Shown piece after piece: positions 1 through 8,536 of a stretch of 64,000 nt of DNA. The DNA lies in the NCBI GenBank assembly GCA_000752035.1, contig CCFE01000024.1:248001-312000 (forward strand), written 5' to 3'. The notes beneath the pieces were generated by a model. The model saw only the letters and a program-made list of their open reading frames with translations, had not been told where the DNA came from and made no database searches. The position numbers and the translations under genes are program-made. The stretch comes from Bacillus rubiinfantis. Lineage in GTDB: Bacteria > Bacillota > Bacilli > Bacillales > Cytobacillaceae. Within the stretch, counting starts at the first letter, position 1, and every line of letters begins with the position of its first letter.

Positions 1-2394
1 CCATTTTGTTTCTAAAGCCTCGGCACCCGCAAGTTCTTGGTATTCAGGCATATCAGTTAATTGCACACTTTCCTCGGTAACACCAGGGATGTAAGGCCAT
101 ACCTCATCAGCCGTATGTGAAAGGATTGGTGACACTAATTTTGCCAAAGAAACAACAGATTGGTACAAAACAGTCTGAATTGCGCGACGATCCCGATGAG
201 CAGAAGCTTCGATATACAAAATGTCTTTCGCAAAATCAAGATAAAACGCACTTAAATCTAATGTACAGAAATTGTTGATAGCATGATAAATACCGGAGTA
301 ATCATAGTTTTCGTAAGCATTGCGAACCAATTTAATCAGCTTGTTCAGCTTCACGAGCATAAATTGGTCAACTTCTCTTAGGTTCTCGTAAGCAACCTTA
401 TCAGTTTCTGGATTAAAGTCAGCCAAATTTCCTAATAAGAAACGGAATGTATTGCGAATTTTTCGATATACTTCAGCAACTTGTTTTAAAATTGCATCAG
501 AGACGCGCACGTCAGCTTGGTAATCAACAGAGGCAACCCATAAACGGAGAATATCCGCGCCTAATTGATTCATGACCTTAGCTGGAACAACGACATTGCC
601 GATTGATTTACTCATTTTTCTTCCTTCACCATCAAGGGCAAAGCCATGACTTAATACACCTTTGTATGGTGCCTTACCAGTTACGGCAACCGCTGTTGAT
701 AACGATGAGTTAAACCAGCCGCGATACTGGTCAGAGCCTTCAAGGTACAAATCAGCCGGACGTACCAAGTCTTCCCTTTCAAGAAGAACGGCCTGGTGCG
801 AAGAACCAGAATCGAACCATACATCCATAATATCAGTTTCTTTTGAAAAAATACCGTTGGGACTCCCAGGATGGGTGAATCCTTCTGGAAGTAAATCTTT
901 TGCTTCCCGTTCAAACCAGACATTTGACCCATGCTGGCGGAACAGATCAGAAATATGTTGGATCGTTTCGTCGGTAATAATTTCTTCGCCATTTTCCGCA
1001 TAAAATACTGGAATCGGTACACCCCATACACGCTGTCTTGAGATACACCAGTCACCACGGTCACGAATCATATTGAACAGACGAGTTTCTCCCCAGGCAG
1101 GAACCCATTTCGTTTCCTTCACAGCTTCCAACAATTGTTCACGGAAGTCTTTAATAGATGCAAACCATTGTGCAGTCGCCCGGAAAATTACCGGCTTCTT
1201 CGTCCGCCAGTCATGCGGATAAGAGTGAGTAATGAATGACAGTTTCAACAAAGTACCCAGTTCTTCTAATTTTTGCCCAATAGGTTTATTGGCATCCTCA
1301 TAGAATAAGCCTTCAAAACCAGGTGCTTCCTCAGTCATATAACCTTTATCGTCAACAGGACAAAGTACATCTAGACCATATTTCTGACCAACTAAGAAGT
1401 CATCTTCCCCATGACCTGGCGCTGTATGAACACAGCCCGTTCCTGCATCTGTCGTGACATGCTCGCCTAACATTACTAAGGAATCACGTCCATAAATTGG
1501 ATGGCTGGCAACAATGAATTCTAATTCGGTGCCTTTTACTTTTTGTACTACCTGTGGGTCTTCCCAGCCGATTTCCTTACTGGCCGACTCAAGCAGGCTC
1601 TGGGCAACGAGATATTTATGACCGTTAACAGCCACAACAACATAGCTTAAGTCTGGATGAACTGAAATCCCCAAGTTTGCCGGAATTGTCCATGGAGTAG
1701 TTGTCCAGATGACGATTTCTGTTTCCTGATCAAGGACACCTTTACCATCCTTTACTTTAAAGGCAACATAGATGGATGGAGAACGTTTATCTTTATATTC
1801 GATTTCCGCTTCAGCAAGTGCAGACTCACTGGAAGGAGACCAATAAACAGGCTTTAATCCTTTATAGATATAGCCTTTTTTCGCCATTTCGCCAAAAACT
1901 TTAATTTGCTGTGCTTCATATTCCGGCTTTAGCGTAATATATGGATTTTCCCAATCACCTCTAACACCTAGACGTTTAAATTGTGTCCGTTGATTATTAA
2001 TCTGATTGTATGCATACTCCATACACAGCTTACGAAACTCTGCTACACTCATTTCCTTGCGTTTAACACCTTTATTGGTTAATGCCTGTTCGATTGGCAA
2101 ACCATGAGTGTCCCAGCCAGGAACATATGGCGCATGGAAACCACTCATTGATTTATAGCGGACAATAAAATCCTTCAAAATTTTATTTAAGGCATGCCCC
2201 ATATGGATGTCACCATTGGCATATGGTGGGCCATCATGAAGAACAAAGATTGGTCGTCCTTTTGTCCGCTCCTGAACCTTTTGATAAATATCCATTTCTT
2301 CCCATTTAGTTTGAATTTGTGGTTCCCTTTGCGGAAGATTACCACGCATTGGGAACTCTGTCTTAGGCATTAACAACGTATTTTTGTAATCCAT
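1..2394 (-). CDS. ileS: isoleucyl-tRNA synthetase, N-terminal part (runs off the window)
   Basis: Class I aminoacyl-tRNA synthetase that charges tRNA-Ile in the cytoplasm. The reading frame is open from ATG at 2394 to the left edge (798 codons), so only the C-terminal end is missing. The N-terminus reads MDYKNTLLMPKTEFPMRGN. A HIGH-type motif (DGPPYANGDIHMGHAL) lies near residue 57 and KMSKS is encoded at 604-618. The region between them is long enough to hold the CP1 editing domain, as expected for IleS. A GGAGGAAGG ribosome site precedes the ATG. Expression is governed by the T-box leader just upstream. Family assignment is secure; completeness cannot be judged here. Confidence 0.97.
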   Translation of the reverse strand, partial: MDYKNTLLMPKTEFPMRGNLPQREPQIQTKWEEMDIYQKVQERTKGRPIFVLHDGPPYANGDIHMGHALNKILKDFIVRYKSMSGFHAPYVPGWDTHGLPIEQALTNKGVKRKEMSVAEFRKLCMEYAYNQINNQRTQFKRLGVRGDWENPYITLKPEYEAQQIKVFGEMAKKGYIYKGLKPVYWSPSSESALAEAEIEYKDKRSPSIYVAFKVKDGKGVLDQETEIVIWTTTPWTIPANLGISVHPDLSYVVVAVNGHKYLVAQSLLESASKEIGWEDPQVVQKVKGTELEFIVASHPIYGRDSLVMLGEHVTTDAGTGCVHTAPGHGEDDFLVGQKYGLDVLCPVDDKGYMTEEAPGFEGLFYEDANKPIGQKLEELGTLLKLSFITHSYPHDWRTKKPVIFRATAQWFASIKDFREQLLEAVKETKWVPAWGETRLFNMIRDRGDWCISRQRVWGVPIPVFYAENGEEIITDETIQHISDLFRQHGSNVWFEREAKDLLPEGFTHPGSPNGIFSKETDIMDVWFDSGSSHQAVLLEREDLVRPADLYLEGSDQYRGWFNSSLSTAVAVTGKAPYKGVLSHGFALDGEGRKMSKSIGNVVVPAKVMNQLGADILRLWVASVDYQADVRVSDAILKQVAEVYRKIRNTFRFLLGNLADFNPETDKVAYENLREVDQFMLVKLNKLIKLVRNAYENYDYSGIYHAINNFCTLDLSAFYLDFAKDILYIEASAHRDRRAIQTVLYQSVVSLAKLVSPILSHTADEVWPYIPGVTEESVQLTDMPEYQELAGAEALETKW

Positions 2395-2445
2395 TTTCCT
2401 TCCTCCATTAACTTTCTAATGAATAGAATAGACATTTTGAAAAAT

Positions 2446-2721
2446 AAAAAAACCTTCTCATCCCTAAATAGGGACGAGAAGGTTTCCCGCGGTACCACCC
2501 TTGTTAGACAGAAAAAAGATTTTCCATCCACTTTTCATTCGTAACATGAATGACACGCCAAAGCTTACTTAACCAAGTAATAGTGATTCAGCTCGGAACT
2601 CAAGGGTGATCTTCTAATTTATCCACTTTTCCAGGCTTCCACCGTCCCTGGTTCGCTATTAAAAGCATTGAAAAATTATACTGTCCCTGTCATAGTCCGC
2701 ATTCTATTCAAATAAATCTGT
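2446..2721 (-). promoter_or_regulatory. T-box riboswitch leader of ileS (Ile specifier ATC)
   Basis: On the minus strand the leader holds the invariant T-box core AAGGGTGGTACCGCGGG (2486-2502). It is followed by a GC-rich terminator hairpin (arms about 2450-2465 and 2471-2485) with a T-rich tail. A long Stem I occupies roughly 2590-2700. In the specifier region the sequence GAAGATCACC puts an ATC isoleucine codon at 2608-2610. Uncharged tRNA-Ile should stabilise the antiterminator and allow ileS transcription. The core, terminator and specifier all agree with the downstream gene. Confidence 0.95.
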
Positions 2722-2727
2722 TAACAA

Positions 2728-2757
2728 ATTATATGCTACTCTAGCAGCGTTCGTCAA
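2728..2757 (-). promoter_or_regulatory. sigmaA-type promoter of the ileS T-box transcript
   Basis: Minus-strand TTGACG (2752-2757), an 18-base spacer and a perfect TATAAT (2728-2733). Transcription would start about seven bases on, at the beginning of Stem I. The -35 box physically contains the divIVA stop codon TGA (2754-2756), so the promoter abuts the end of the upstream gene. Confidence 0.85.
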
Positions 2758-3269
2758 GCCAATGAATCTTCTTCTTCATGAAGCTTTAACTCTGAGGCAT
2801 CTACTTCATACTCCAACAAATGATCCCAATCATCAGTATTAAGCATATCAAGCTGTGCTTCGATTAGCATTTTAAACCTGGTGCGAAATACTTTTGATTG
2901 TTTTTTTAAGTCTTCAATTTCAAGTGCGATTTTTCTGGCTTTTGACAGTGATTCATTGATTATGCGGTCTGCATTTTTCTCAGCCTCTTTAATAATCAAT
3001 TTTGCTTCTTTTTGTGCATTACGCCTGACTTCTTCCCCAGCCTCTTGAGCAATCACAATCGATTTGTTTAATGTTTCTTCAATATTTAAAAAATGGCCAA
3101 GCCGGTCATTTAAATCACTTAATTTCTCTTCAAGCTCCTTCTTCTCGCGTAGAACCATTTCATAATCTTTGATTACTTGGTCTAAAAATTCGTTTACTTC
3201 ATCCTCGTCGTACCCACGAAACCCTTTGTTAAATTCCTTATTGTGAATATCTAACGGCGTTAACGGCAT
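2754..3269 (-). CDS. divIVA: cell-division site selection protein DivIVA
   Basis: Membrane-curvature-binding coiled-coil protein that marks poles and septa, recruits MinJ/MinD and anchors chromosome origins at the pole during sporulation. The 171 residues begin MPLTPLDIHNKEFNKGF, the conserved DivIVA lipid-binding head, followed by GYDEDEVNEFLDQVIKDY. The rest is a long charged coiled coil (about 30-145) with an acidic tail. ATG at 3269 has a GGAGGTGGC ribosome site. It ends the ylm/divIVA run; the ileS promoter begins inside its stop codon. Confidence 0.96.
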   Translation of the reverse strand: MPLTPLDIHNKEFNKGFRGYDEDEVNEFLDQVIKDYEMVLREKKELEEKLSDLNDRLGHFLNIEETLNKSIVIAQEAGEEVRRNAQKEAKLIIKEAEKNADRIINESLSKARKIALEIEDLKKQSKVFRTRFKMLIEAQLDMLNTDDWDHLLEYEVDASELKLHEEEDSLA

Positions 3270-3347
3270 GCTGCCACCTCCAACAAACTCTGTATATGTA
3301 TTAGGTAATATTCGACAAGGTTTTTAAAAATCCTGCAAAAGCAGCGA

Positions 3348-4121
3348 CTATTTTTGCTGCCCCACAATGATTCGCCATTTTTCTTTCTTTGTTTGCCCCT
3401 CGATTTGGCTGATTTTTATCCTTCCAAAACCACGAACAGAAATGATGTCTCCCTCTTCGCAAGTAAAGGCTGGATTCGCAATAGTTGTCCAATTGAGCTT
3501 TACAATACCTTGTTGAATTAAAGCTAGCGATTTCTGTCGTGATAGGTGAAAGACGCTAGAAATGACCGCATCTAAGCGGAGAGAAGAAACAGTTATAGTA
3601 ATCTCTTTCCAGCTTTCTTTAACAGGAAGCGCAAATTCAAACGGCTTATCTACCAATTTTACACCTGCATGACCAATTGAATCAATATGAGATTGAATAA
3701 AGCTGCTAATTTCTGTTGCAGAAAAAAACTGAACACGAGATCCGTCAAGCAGAATATCGCCAAATTTCCCTCGTTTTAATCCTAATGACATCAATGTCCC
3801 CAATACTTGTCGATGTTCAATGGTGGCAAATTTCTGCGGATACATGATGTCAAAAAGAGTAATTTGAAAATCCTCTTCAGCAGGTTTGAAATAATCAGGA
3901 TATAAAAGGGCTCGCTTCCTCTCTACCCCTAGTGTCCCCCCGAAAAAGGAATATTTGATTTCTCCGTGTTCACCAATAATTGTTTTTAAAATATGCTGCT
4001 CTCTCGGGTCAAGAAAATCGGACAATTTAGGGGCATATTGTTTTGCCACATAATCCTTCCAATCTAATACGTGGTCAATAAACTCTCTTTCTTCGGAGCG
4101 AAAATGCTGGTAAATATTCAT
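3348..4121 (-). CDS. ylmH: S4-domain RNA-binding protein YlmH
   Basis: YlmH-family protein. The S4 fold binds structured RNA, and B. subtilis YlmH has been linked to rescue of stalled ribosomes. The first about 170 residues form the YlmH N-terminal domain. The S4 RNA-binding motif follows near residues 175-235 (LRLDAVISSVFHLSRQKSLALI, shown in part). The start chosen is ATG 4121 (MNIYQHF), 11 bases after AGGTG. A GTG four codons upstream keeps the frame open but overlaps the ribosome site. It lies between ylmG and divIVA as in B. subtilis. Length is 257 residues, normal for the family. Confidence 0.93.
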   Translation of the reverse strand: MNIYQHFRSEEREFIDHVLDWKDYVAKQYAPKLSDFLDPREQHILKTIIGEHGEIKYSFFGGTLGVERKRALLYPDYFKPAEEDFQITLFDIMYPQKFATIEHRQVLGTLMSLGLKRGKFGDILLDGSRVQFFSATEISSFIQSHIDSIGHAGVKLVDKPFEFALPVKESWKEITITVSSLRLDAVISSVFHLSRQKSLALIQQGIVKLNWTTIANPAFTCEEGDIISVRGFGRIKISQIEGQTKKEKWRIIVGQQK

Positions 4122-4149
4122 TAAACAAAACACACCTAATCAAATAATG

Positions 4150-4413
4150 TTAACCAATCATATGATAAAGACTATACAGGCCTCTATTTGCAAAATTCAA
4201 TACTAGAAAAGCAACAATTGGTGAAATATCAATCATACCAATCGGGGGAATTATTTTTCTAAACGGTTCTAAATATGGTTCGCAAATTCTTGCTAAAAAA
4301 CGCCCAACGGAAGTTTCTCTAGCATTGGGAAACCATGACATCAATATATAAATAATCAAAGCCCATGAATAAATTTCAATTACCTTTTGGAGGATACTGA
4401 TAACCAAATACAT
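4150..4413 (-). CDS. ylmG: YggT-family membrane protein YlmG
   Basis: Small integral membrane protein of the YggT family with two hydrophobic segments (about residues 2-24 and 58-82), encoded in the division-associated ylm run. Homologues in chloroplasts and cyanobacteria affect nucleoid or division-site organisation; the biochemical activity is unknown. ATG 4413 is preferred because AGGTGG lies seven bases upstream. That ribosome site is built from the last two sense codons of sepF (AGG TGG TAG), so translation of the two genes is probably coupled. Length is 87 residues. Confidence 0.92.
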   Translation of the reverse strand: MYLVISILQKVIEIYSWALIIYILMSWFPNARETSVGRFLARICEPYLEPFRKIIPPIGMIDISPIVAFLVLNFANRGLYSLYHMIG

Positions 4414-4418
4414 TTTTT

Positions 4419-4850
4419 CTACCACCTCACTTTTTGGATTTCTTGCTCTGATAGAAGATCAGAAATATTGCCTGATACTTCGATATTGTCTGGAGTAACT
4501 AAGAAAATACTCATACCAACCTTTTGCATATCGCCTCCCAGTGCATAAACAACACCGCTTAAAAAGTCGATTATCTGCCGTCCTTGTTCATGATCTATGC
4601 GTTGTAAATTGACGACAACAGCGCGTCGGTTCTTTAAATGATCGGCAATGTCAGTGGCTTCATCATAGGATTTTGGCTCCGCGAGAATTACCTTTGAAGC
4701 CTTTTGAACGCTTTGAAGACTTACAACATTTTGAGTTTTAGGTTGCATTTTTGTTGGTTTTTTTTCGTCCGTTTCTTGTTCGCCAACATCATTTTCATCA
4801 TATTCATCATCTAAAAAGAAAAATGTTTTTAATTTTGTTTTTAACGTCAT
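4419..4850 (-). CDS. sepF: cell division protein SepF
   Basis: FtsZ-bundling and membrane-anchoring division protein that makes rings aligning FtsZ filaments. The 143 residues start with the amphipathic membrane anchor (MTLKTKLKTFFFLDDEYDE). An acidic, low-complexity linker (about 20-60) follows, then the SepF (DUF552) core containing VVVNLQRIDHEQGRQIIDFL. ATG 4850 is preceded by GGGGAG. It partly substitutes for FtsA as a membrane tether, and both genes are in this window. The end of the gene supplies the ylmG ribosome site. Confidence 0.96.
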   Translation of the reverse strand: MTLKTKLKTFFFLDDEYDENDVGEQETDEKKPTKMQPKTQNVVSLQSVQKASKVILAEPKSYDEATDIADHLKNRRAVVVNLQRIDHEQGRQIIDFLSGVVYALGGDMQKVGMSIFLVTPDNIEVSGNISDLLSEQEIQKVRW

Positions 4851-4861
4851 CTTTTTCTCCC

Positions 4862-5542
4862 CTAATCCTCTTCACCAACTAGTGCCGTACCGATTCTGAT
4901 CATTGTGGCGCCTTCTTCAATAGCAATGGCAAAATCATTTGACATCCCCATTGACAGTTCTTGGCACGGTGCAAATGTTAAATTCAGCCTCTGAACTTCA
5001 TTACGGAGTTCCCTTAATGTAGAAAAACATTCTCGAATAACATGTTCATCATCAGTGAGAGGTGCCATGGTCATTAAACCGGCAATCCGGATGTTCTCAA
5101 ATGGACGAAGCGATTTGATAAATGGAATAACCTCCTCAGAAGACAAACCGTGCTTCGATTGTTCTCCGGAAACATTCACTTGTACAAGACAATTGACTGT
5201 TTTATTGGCACGTTTGTTTATTTCTTGTGCTAATGAAAGGCGGTCTAATGAATGAATATATTCGACTTTATCGATAATATGTTTCACTTTTCGTGATTGA
5301 AGGGTACCAATATAATGCCATACAGGCTTGTCCCGAAGAACCTCCCACTTCTGTAACAGGCCTTCATCACGGTTTTCACCTAAATCGGCAACCCCCGCTT
5401 CCAACGCCTCGCTTGCACGGTCAATACTAACATATTTTGTCACAGCGATTATGCGAATTTCATCCGGATTACGCATGGATTTTTGACATGCCTGATTGAT
5501 GACTTGGTTAATTTGTTCAATATTATCTGCTACCTTCTTCAA
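4862..5542 (-). CDS. ylmE: pyridoxal-phosphate homeostasis protein, YggS/YlmE family
   Basis: PLP-binding protein with the alanine-racemase-like TIM-barrel fold but no known catalytic activity. The family keeps vitamin B6 and amino-acid pools balanced. The PLP lysine lies in the IIAVTKYVS segment (about residue 28), and LGENRDEG and SMGMSNDF are family signatures. The start chosen is TTG 5542, with AAGGAG ten bases upstream, and it matches the usual N-terminus. An upstream TTG (5566) has no ribosome site. The start overlaps the 3' end of pgeF by 20 bases, suggesting coupling. Confidence 0.93.
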   Translation of the reverse strand: MKKVADNIEQINQVINQACQKSMRNPDEIRIIAVTKYVSIDRASEALEAGVADLGENRDEGLLQKWEVLRDKPVWHYIGTLQSRKVKHIIDKVEYIHSLDRLSLAQEINKRANKTVNCLVQVNVSGEQSKHGLSSEEVIPFIKSLRPFENIRIAGLMTMAPLTDDEHVIRECFSTLRELRNEVQRLNLTFAPCQELSMGMSNDFAIAIEEGATMIRIGTALVGEED

Positions 5543-6365
5543 CGAATGATTTCTCCTTCCAACCAATATAACTTAACATTCTCCCTGTTTTTCCTTGGTC
5601 ACGACGGTATGAAAAAAACAGTTCCTGCTCACAGCTGGTACATAGATTGGACACGATAATCTGCTTTTCTGGAACACCGGCCTTTATGAGGAGTTGCTTA
5701 TTTAGCAAACGCAAATCCAACGAATATTGCCCGGCACTAATTAAATTATATGGTTTTCTATCGACATCTTCTAGTATATTTTCAATTAAGTTCACGACAT
5801 GATTATCTACAATATAACATTTTTCGCAAATGGATGGTCCGATGGCGACATGAATGTCTTTGGCTTGAATGCCCTCCAGCTCCCACAATTGAATCATTTC
5901 CTTGGCAATTTGCGCGACTGTACCTTTCCAGCCTGCATGTGCTGCCCCAATCATTTTTTTCTCTGGTGCGTGAAAGAAAAGCGGAACACAATCTGCATAA
6001 CAAAGAGTTAGCAGAATTCCTTCTTCATTTGTGTAAAAGCCGTCAGTGCCTTGAAAAGAATCACTATAGTTATTGGCTCCTTTCCCTCGATCAGACTTGG
6101 AAACTTTTTTGATTGAGGTATTATGAATCTGCTCGGCTCCTACCCATTGCTGTAAGGGTAATTTCAACTTGGCAGCGACCCTCTCTCTGTTAGCACAGAC
6201 ATCATTCGCATTGTCATTTACATGAAAGCCCATGTTCAGCGACGCATATGGTTCGTGGCTGACACCGTCTAATTTCGTTGTCATGCCTGCGGTGAGATCT
6301 GGAAAACGTTCTTCCCAGCTTTCGATCGACAATAATGACTGATCTTTATGAACAAAAGGTTCCAT
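5523..6365 (-). CDS. pgeF: purine nucleoside phosphorylase / laccase-domain protein PgeF (YlmD)
   Basis: Multicopper-oxidase-fold (DUF152, YfiH-type) enzyme. Family members phosphorolyse adenosine, inosine and methylthioadenosine, and some remove mis-incorporated serine from UDP-MurNAc. Zinc/catalytic residues sit in LLTLCYADCVPLFF and IGAAHAGWKGT (about residues 100-140), with a further His in FFSYRRD near the end. ATG 6365 (MEPFVHKDQ) is chosen because AGAGGT lies six bases upstream; an ATG 12 codons earlier lacks a ribosome site. Length is 280 residues, normal. It is co-transcribed with ylmE and sepF. Confidence 0.93.
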   Translation of the reverse strand: MEPFVHKDQSLLSIESWEERFPDLTAGMTTKLDGVSHEPYASLNMGFHVNDNANDVCANRERVAAKLKLPLQQWVGAEQIHNTSIKKVSKSDRGKGANNYSDSFQGTDGFYTNEEGILLTLCYADCVPLFFHAPEKKMIGAAHAGWKGTVAQIAKEMIQLWELEGIQAKDIHVAIGPSICEKCYIVDNHVVNLIENILEDVDRKPYNLISAGQYSLDLRLLNKQLLIKAGVPEKQIIVSNLCTSCEQELFFSYRRDQGKTGRMLSYIGWKEKSFVEEGSR

Positions 6366-6421
6366 TCCACTACCTCTTTTAGTTTTTCTATAGTTTACCA
6401 TGAAAAGCTTAATTGTGCATC

Positions 6422-6688
6422 CTAACCTTCTGTCGGCTTAATGTCTTCCATTCCTTTGTATCGTACCAAGATTACATCTTCACCAACCTTAATAATGTTT
6501 TTCCAGGGTATTACAATTTCTTCTTCTTTTCCGAAAAAGCCGAATACGCGCCCATTTCCAGAAATGACAACAGCCAGAATTTTTCCAGTCGTAACATCAA
6601 TTTCAATATCACCAATATTACCAAGCCGTTTTCCATCCGAAACATTTACAACATCCTTAATTTGAAATTCAGAAATTTTTACCACCAT
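6422..6688 (-). CDS. ylmC: YlmC/YmxH-family sporulation protein (PRC-barrel)
   Basis: Small PRC-barrel-like protein conserved in endospore formers; function unknown. The core ISEFQIKDVVNVSDGKRLG and the GKEEEIVIPW segment are typical. ATG 6688 has GGGGAG five bases upstream; a GTG directly after it would also fit. Length is 88 residues. It lies between sigG and the ylmD-ylmH genes. The B. subtilis ylmA gene normally found between sigG and ylmC is absent here. Confidence 0.9.
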   Translation of the reverse strand: MVVKISEFQIKDVVNVSDGKRLGNIGDIEIDVTTGKILAVVISGNGRVFGFFGKEEEIVIPWKNIIKVGEDVILVRYKGMEDIKPTEG

Positions 6689-6748
6689 TACCACTCCCCA
6701 GCCCTATGCTATAACTAAATATATGATTACAATCAGAAAATAATCATA

Positions 6749-6774
6749 AGAAAAAGCTGCCCTCGAGGCAGCTT
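6749..6774 (-). terminator. intrinsic terminator of sigG
   Basis: Minus-strand stem AAGCTGCC / GGCAGCTT (6754-6774) with a five-base loop, followed by five T residues. It overlaps the sigG stop codon and separates sigG from ylmC. Confidence 0.85.
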
Positions 6775-7552
6775 AGCTTTGAATATTTTTATTCATTTGT
6801 CTGATTGCCGCTTTCTCTAAGCGTGATACCTGTGCTTGTGAAATCCCGATTTCATCGGCGACTTCCATTTGTGTTTTGCCCTGAAAAAACCGTTTGCGTA
6901 AAATTAATTTCTCACGCTCGTTTAGCCTTCTCATACCTTCTTTTAACGCAATTTCTTCAATCCAATGAATATCTTTGTTCCGCTCATCGCTTAATTGGTC
7001 CATGACATAAATTGGGTCACCGCCATCATTATAAATAGGCTCAAAAAGCGAAACTGGATCTTGAATTGCATCTAATGCGAAAACAATTTCTTCGTGCGGC
7101 ACTTCCAACACCTTGGCAATTTCCTCCGCGGTTGGTTCTCGTGAAGTTTCACTCATTAACTTTTCTCGCACTTGTAAAGCCTTATAGGCAATATCCCTTA
7201 AACTGCGAGAGACACGAATAGGATTGTTATCACGTAAATAGCGCCGTATTTCACCAATAATCATTGGTACAGCATAGGTGGAAAACTTTACGTTTTGTCC
7301 TAAGTCAAAGTTATCAATCGATTTCATTAATCCAATACAGCCAACTTGAAATAGATCATCAACGTACTCCCCTCGGTTATTAAATCTTTGGATGACACTT
7401 AAGACGAGTCGTAAATTCCCATTGACAAGTTTCTCGCGAGCAGATAAATCGCCCTCTTGCATTTGCTTGAAGAGTATTCTCATTTCTTCGTTTTTTAATA
7501 CTGGAAGTTTTGATGTGTCTACACCGCAAATTTCTACTTTATTTCGAGTCAA
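6773..7552 (-). CDS. sigG: forespore sigma factor SigG
   Basis: RNA polymerase sigmaG, directing late gene expression in the forespore. The 259 residues begin LTRNKVEICGVDTSKLPVL, the SigG signature. Region 2 includes NNRGEYVDDLFQVGCIGLMK and region 4 ends with a helix-turn-helix (MEVADEIGISQAQVSRLEK). The start is TTG 7552, seven bases after GAGGAGGG; an in-frame extension upstream does not match the family and covers the promoter. A sigmaF-type promoter and a hairpin sequestering the ribosome site lie just upstream. It is adjacent to sigE, as in other Bacillus. Confidence 0.97.
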   Translation of the reverse strand: MTRNKVEICGVDTSKLPVLKNEEMRILFKQMQEGDLSAREKLVNGNLRLVLSVIQRFNNRGEYVDDLFQVGCIGLMKSIDNFDLGQNVKFSTYAVPMIIGEIRRYLRDNNPIRVSRSLRDIAYKALQVREKLMSETSREPTAEEIAKVLEVPHEEIVFALDAIQDPVSLFEPIYNDGGDPIYVMDQLSDERNKDIHWIEEIALKEGMRRLNEREKLILRKRFFQGKTQMEVADEIGISQAQVSRLEKAAIRQMNKNIQS

Positions 7553-7561
7553 TTCTGTTCC

Positions 7562-7574
7562 CTCCTCACAGGAG
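7562..7574 (-). promoter_or_regulatory. sigG leader hairpin covering the ribosome-binding site
   Basis: In the sigG leader CTCCT-GTG-AGGAG forms a five-pair, mostly GC stem. Its 3' arm is part of the GAGGAGGG ribosome site, so the stem would hide it. Translation of B. subtilis sigG is known to be held back by a leader hairpin; equivalence here is inferred. Confidence 0.6.
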
Positions 7575-7588
7575 CTGCTGTACAAAAA

Positions 7589-7618
7589 ACAGTATCTCCT
7601 AGGAAAGGAAAAATATGC
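7589..7618 (-). promoter_or_regulatory. sigmaF/sigmaG-type promoter of sigG
   Basis: Minus-strand GCATA (7614-7618), a 14-base spacer and GGAGATACTGT (7589-7599). The latter matches every fixed position of the forespore -10 pattern GGnnAnAnTnT. B. subtilis sigG is transcribed by sigmaF and then by sigmaG itself. Confidence 0.8.
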
Positions 7619-7767
7619 ACCTGTCCATTTTTGCGGCAAGACAGAAAGGATAGAAAATCGCTGTCAAAATCACGAGATATTAGGGTTTTTCTATGTGGAA
7701 AATTTTTTATATTTTTCAAATCTAAACCAAGATGGGTGCATTTTTATTTTTTTAAAATAGTTAGTCT

Positions 7768-8490
7768 TTAGACCATCTTATTAAATTCTTTTCGTAAGCG
7801 TTTAATGATTCTTTTCTCCAAGCGTGAGATATAGGATTGGGATATTCCCAACATATCCGCCACATCCTTTTGAGTCTTTTCTTCTCCATTTTTCAGCCCA
7901 AAACGCAGCTCCATAATTTGTTTTTCCCTATCCGTCAATTGATGCAATGCCTTTGCTAAAAGTTTTCTATCAACGTTTGCTTCCAGATCTTTTGTAATAA
8001 TGTCATCATCTGTCCCTAAAACATCAGATAATAATAACTCATTTCCATCCCAATCAATATTTAATGGTTCGTCGAAAGAAACCTCGGAACGAATTTTATT
8101 ATTTCTTCGTAAGTACATCAGGATTTCATTTTCAATACATCTTGAAGCATATGTAGCTAGTTTAATCTTTTTTTCTGGATTAAACGTATTCACAGCTTTT
8201 ATTAGACCAATAGTACCAATACTGATTAGATCTTCAATATTGATACCGGTATTTTCGAATTTACGGGCGATATAAACCACTAAGCGCAAATTCCGCTCAA
8301 TCAGCATTGATCTTGCTGCTTTATCCCCCTCCGGAAGTTTCTTTAGTAAAACTTCCTCTTCATCTTTGCTTAAGGGAGGTGGCAATGCTTCGCTTCCACC
8401 AATATAAAAGACTTCATCTGTTTTTAATCCTAATTTTGTTAATAGTTTATACCAATAATAGGTTAAGCGAAATTTCCACTTCCTCATCAT
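7768..8490 (-). CDS. sigE: mother-cell sigma factor SigE (pro-sigmaE)
   Basis: Sporulation sigmaE, made as an inactive membrane-bound precursor and processed by SpoIIGA. The basic pro-sequence (about 1-27) precedes the cleavage region EVFYIGGSEALPPPL. Regions 2 (NTGINIEDLISIGTIGLIK) and 4 (KDVADMLGISQSYISRLEK) are intact and close to the B. subtilis protein. Two adjacent ATGs (8490, 8487) follow GGGGGAG; the second has better spacing. It lies 46 bases downstream of spoIIGA, forming the spoIIG operon. Length is 240 residues. Confidence 0.97.
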   Translation of the reverse strand: MMRKWKFRLTYYWYKLLTKLGLKTDEVFYIGGSEALPPPLSKDEEEVLLKKLPEGDKAARSMLIERNLRLVVYIARKFENTGINIEDLISIGTIGLIKAVNTFNPEKKIKLATYASRCIENEILMYLRRNNKIRSEVSFDEPLNIDWDGNELLLSDVLGTDDDIITKDLEANVDRKLLAKALHQLTDREKQIMELRFGLKNGEEKTQKDVADMLGISQSYISRLEKRIIKRLRKEFNKMV

Positions 8491-8536
8491 GTGCTCCCCC
8501 TTCTAAAATACATAAAGCGTAAGTATAGTAGTAGTA

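Noticed and set aside
7553..7639. 29-codon extension of SigG
   Set aside because: It covers the sigmaF-type promoter and leader hairpin and does not match any SigG N-terminus.
7640..7767. Strong terminator between sigE and sigG
   Set aside because: Only a four-pair GTCT/AGAC stem and a distant AAGATGG/CCATCTT pair were found; readthrough from sigE into sigG is possible.
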